A stretch of DNA of 6,775 nt. It comes from Aeriscardovia sp. Lineage in GTDB: Bacteria; Actinomycetota; Actinomycetes; Actinomycetales; Bifidobacteriaceae. Where the stretch lies: the NCBI GenBank assembly GCA_017538865.1, contig JAFYIA010000039.1, forward strand, positions 1 to 6,775, read 5' to 3'. This document shows positions 6,097 through 6,775 of this stretch, one piece after another. Within the stretch, counting starts at the first letter, position 1. Each line of letters begins with the position of its first letter. The translations under genes and the position numbers were made by a program. The notes beneath the pieces were generated by a model that did not search any database, was not told the DNA's origin, and saw only the letters and a program-made list of their open reading frames with translations.

Positions 6097-6327
6097 ATGC
6101 TCAAAGTGAAAATTAAGAAATTTACAGTAGCTTTTGGAACTGCCGTTGCGGTGGCGGCCTGCTGCCTCTCCGTTGCGTTCGGCGCAAATGCGGAGACGAT
6201 TAAAAGTGACACATCCGGCACCGCTGCAGTCAGACAGGATGAAGAAGGGGCAAGAACTGTTACTGTATCCAGCGGGGGAAACGGCAGTAAGGCCCTATTT
6301 CAAAAGGCAAAGTTAAATCAAAAGTGA
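6097..6327 (+). CDS. Secreted or surface protein, N-terminal part with signal peptide, ending at an in-frame TGA
   Basis: Codons up to TGA 6325-6327 of an unrecognised exported protein. The start may be ATG 6097, GTG 6106 (best spaced from AGGAAGG) or TTG 6037. The signal peptide is clear: a basic MKIKK-type n-region, a long hydrophobic stretch from FTVAFG through CCLSVAFG, and a signal peptidase I site after GANA. The VAAC inside the hydrophobic stretch also fits a lipobox, so a lipoprotein is possible though less likely. The mature part is polar and Ser/Thr/Gly-rich, then Lys-rich near KALFQKAKLNQK. The TGA is followed in the same frame by a long open stretch of similar character, so this is probably the front of a larger protein. 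Composition is clearly less GC-rich than the upstream genes. Confidence 0.75.
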   Translation: MLKVKIKKFTVAFGTAVAVAACCLSVAFGANAETIKSDTSGTAAVRQDEEGARTVTVSSGGNGSKALFQKAKLNQK

Positions 6328-6352
6328 GCCAATGCCTCTAAAGGGGCGGCTC
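6325..6352 (+). other. In-frame TGA overlapping the base of a bulged hairpin
   Basis: TGA 6325-6327 divides the secreted-protein frame. GAGCC (6326-6330) pairs with GGCTC (6348-6352). After a three-base bulge (6331-6333), GCCTC (6334-6338) pairs with GGGGC (6343-6347) through four Watson-Crick pairs and one wobble, closing a TAAA loop (6339-6342). No T-run of terminator length follows. As at 5246, the loop is nearer the stop (11 bases) than the bacterial SECIS consensus allows and lacks the expected G. Confidence 0.5.
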
Positions 6353-6775
6353 TAAAATCGGCAAATAAACGGGTTTCTGTCCGGACTTCGCACGCCGAAG
6401 CAGATTTGAGCACTTCCACATCTTCCACAACTTCCAAGCAGACGTCTTCTCCCAATCCTCCCGACAGCCTGCTTGAGAAAACCACTTCTACATACCCATG
6501 GTTTGATTACCCGGGCTTTGTCAATTTTTATTCCTCCCCTAGCATCAATATCAAAAATTGGAATTCTGCTCAGGGAGCCCTCCAGGTGAGGGTGTACCTT
6601 CCCGCAGGCACCGTGTTTTCTTACCAATACGCTCAAAACCAGCCCTCTCAAGGCTTTGATCCTCCTTTCACTTCTGACTCGGCTATAAAGTCCTACTTTG
6701 ACAATGCAATGTCTGAGGGCAGCGTGGGTTCAAACGGAATCGAGATACAGAACAGTAATGGCGACGGCATCACAT
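6328..6775 (+). CDS. Secreted or surface protein, continuation in the same frame, cut by the window end
   Basis: One hundred and forty-nine codons without a stop, in the same frame as the signal-peptide part, running off the window. The order is a Lys/Ala-rich segment (ANASKGAALKSANKR), a Ser/Thr/Pro linker (STSTSSTTSKQTSSPNPPD), then a folded-looking, aromatic-rich domain beginning near YPWFDYPGFVNFY and including LQVRVYLPAGTVFSYQY, likely beta-rich. No ATG or GTG with a Shine-Dalgarno lies near its beginning; the first ATG is about 380 bases in. That makes it a continuation rather than a gene of its own. Signal peptide, Ser/Thr linker and beta-rich domain together suggest a cell-surface or extracellular protein; the family and any C-terminal anchor are unknown. 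Confidence 0.65.

Noticed and set aside
6352..6651. Minus-strand open frame opposite the surface-protein continuation (99 codons)
   Set aside because: The plus-strand frame is longer, open to the window end and has coherent linker and domain structure. The minus frame shows no motif.

Overview
The window carries a co-directional, plus-strand block of actinobacterial housekeeping genes followed by an AT-richer stretch with the beginning of a secreted or surface protein. DUF3710 and DUF3159 proteins next to a TRAM-type RNA methyltransferase are a hallmark of Actinobacteria. The first 5.9 kb is GC-rich, but codon use leans on AGG (Arg) and ATA (Ile), unlike the CGC/ATC preference of most high-GC actinobacteria. 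The genus cannot be fixed; a Bifidobacteriales-like or other host-associated actinobacterium is a guess from gene content and order.

Layout: (1) typA/bipA, a ribosome-associated GTPase, starts at base 1. (2) A small four-helix membrane protein (DUF6113-like) overlaps its 3' end. (3) An exonuclease III-family AP endonuclease has a possible leaderless promoter just upstream. (4) A DUF3710 protein starts immediately after it. (5) A DUF3159 membrane protein follows. (6) A TRAM plus SAM-dependent RNA methyltransferase of the TrmA/RlmD superfamily overlaps it by 11 bases. Genes 3 to 6 are packed tightly enough to be one transcript. (7) After about 180 AT-rich, palindrome-containing, non-coding bases comes a signal-peptide gene preceded by a T7G9 tract. 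It reads to the window end.

The main oddity is that both genes 6 and 7 are interrupted by a single TGA with no change of frame. In the methyltransferase the TRAM half ends at TGA 5246-5248, and the same frame then supplies the whole catalytic domain with every key motif intact. In the secreted protein TGA 6325-6327 is followed in the same frame by 149 open codons with no convincing start of their own. Each TGA is followed directly by a potential hairpin. By contrast, the TGA ending the DUF3710 gene sits at the natural C-terminus of the family, so TGA does not look globally reassigned. The options are two independent nonsense mutations, context-dependent readthrough or recoding, or, for the methyltransferase, a split gene restarted at an internal GTG with a good Shine-Dalgarno. 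Nothing in the window alone decides between them.

No tRNA, rRNA, CRISPR array, insertion sequence or convincing minus-strand gene was seen.
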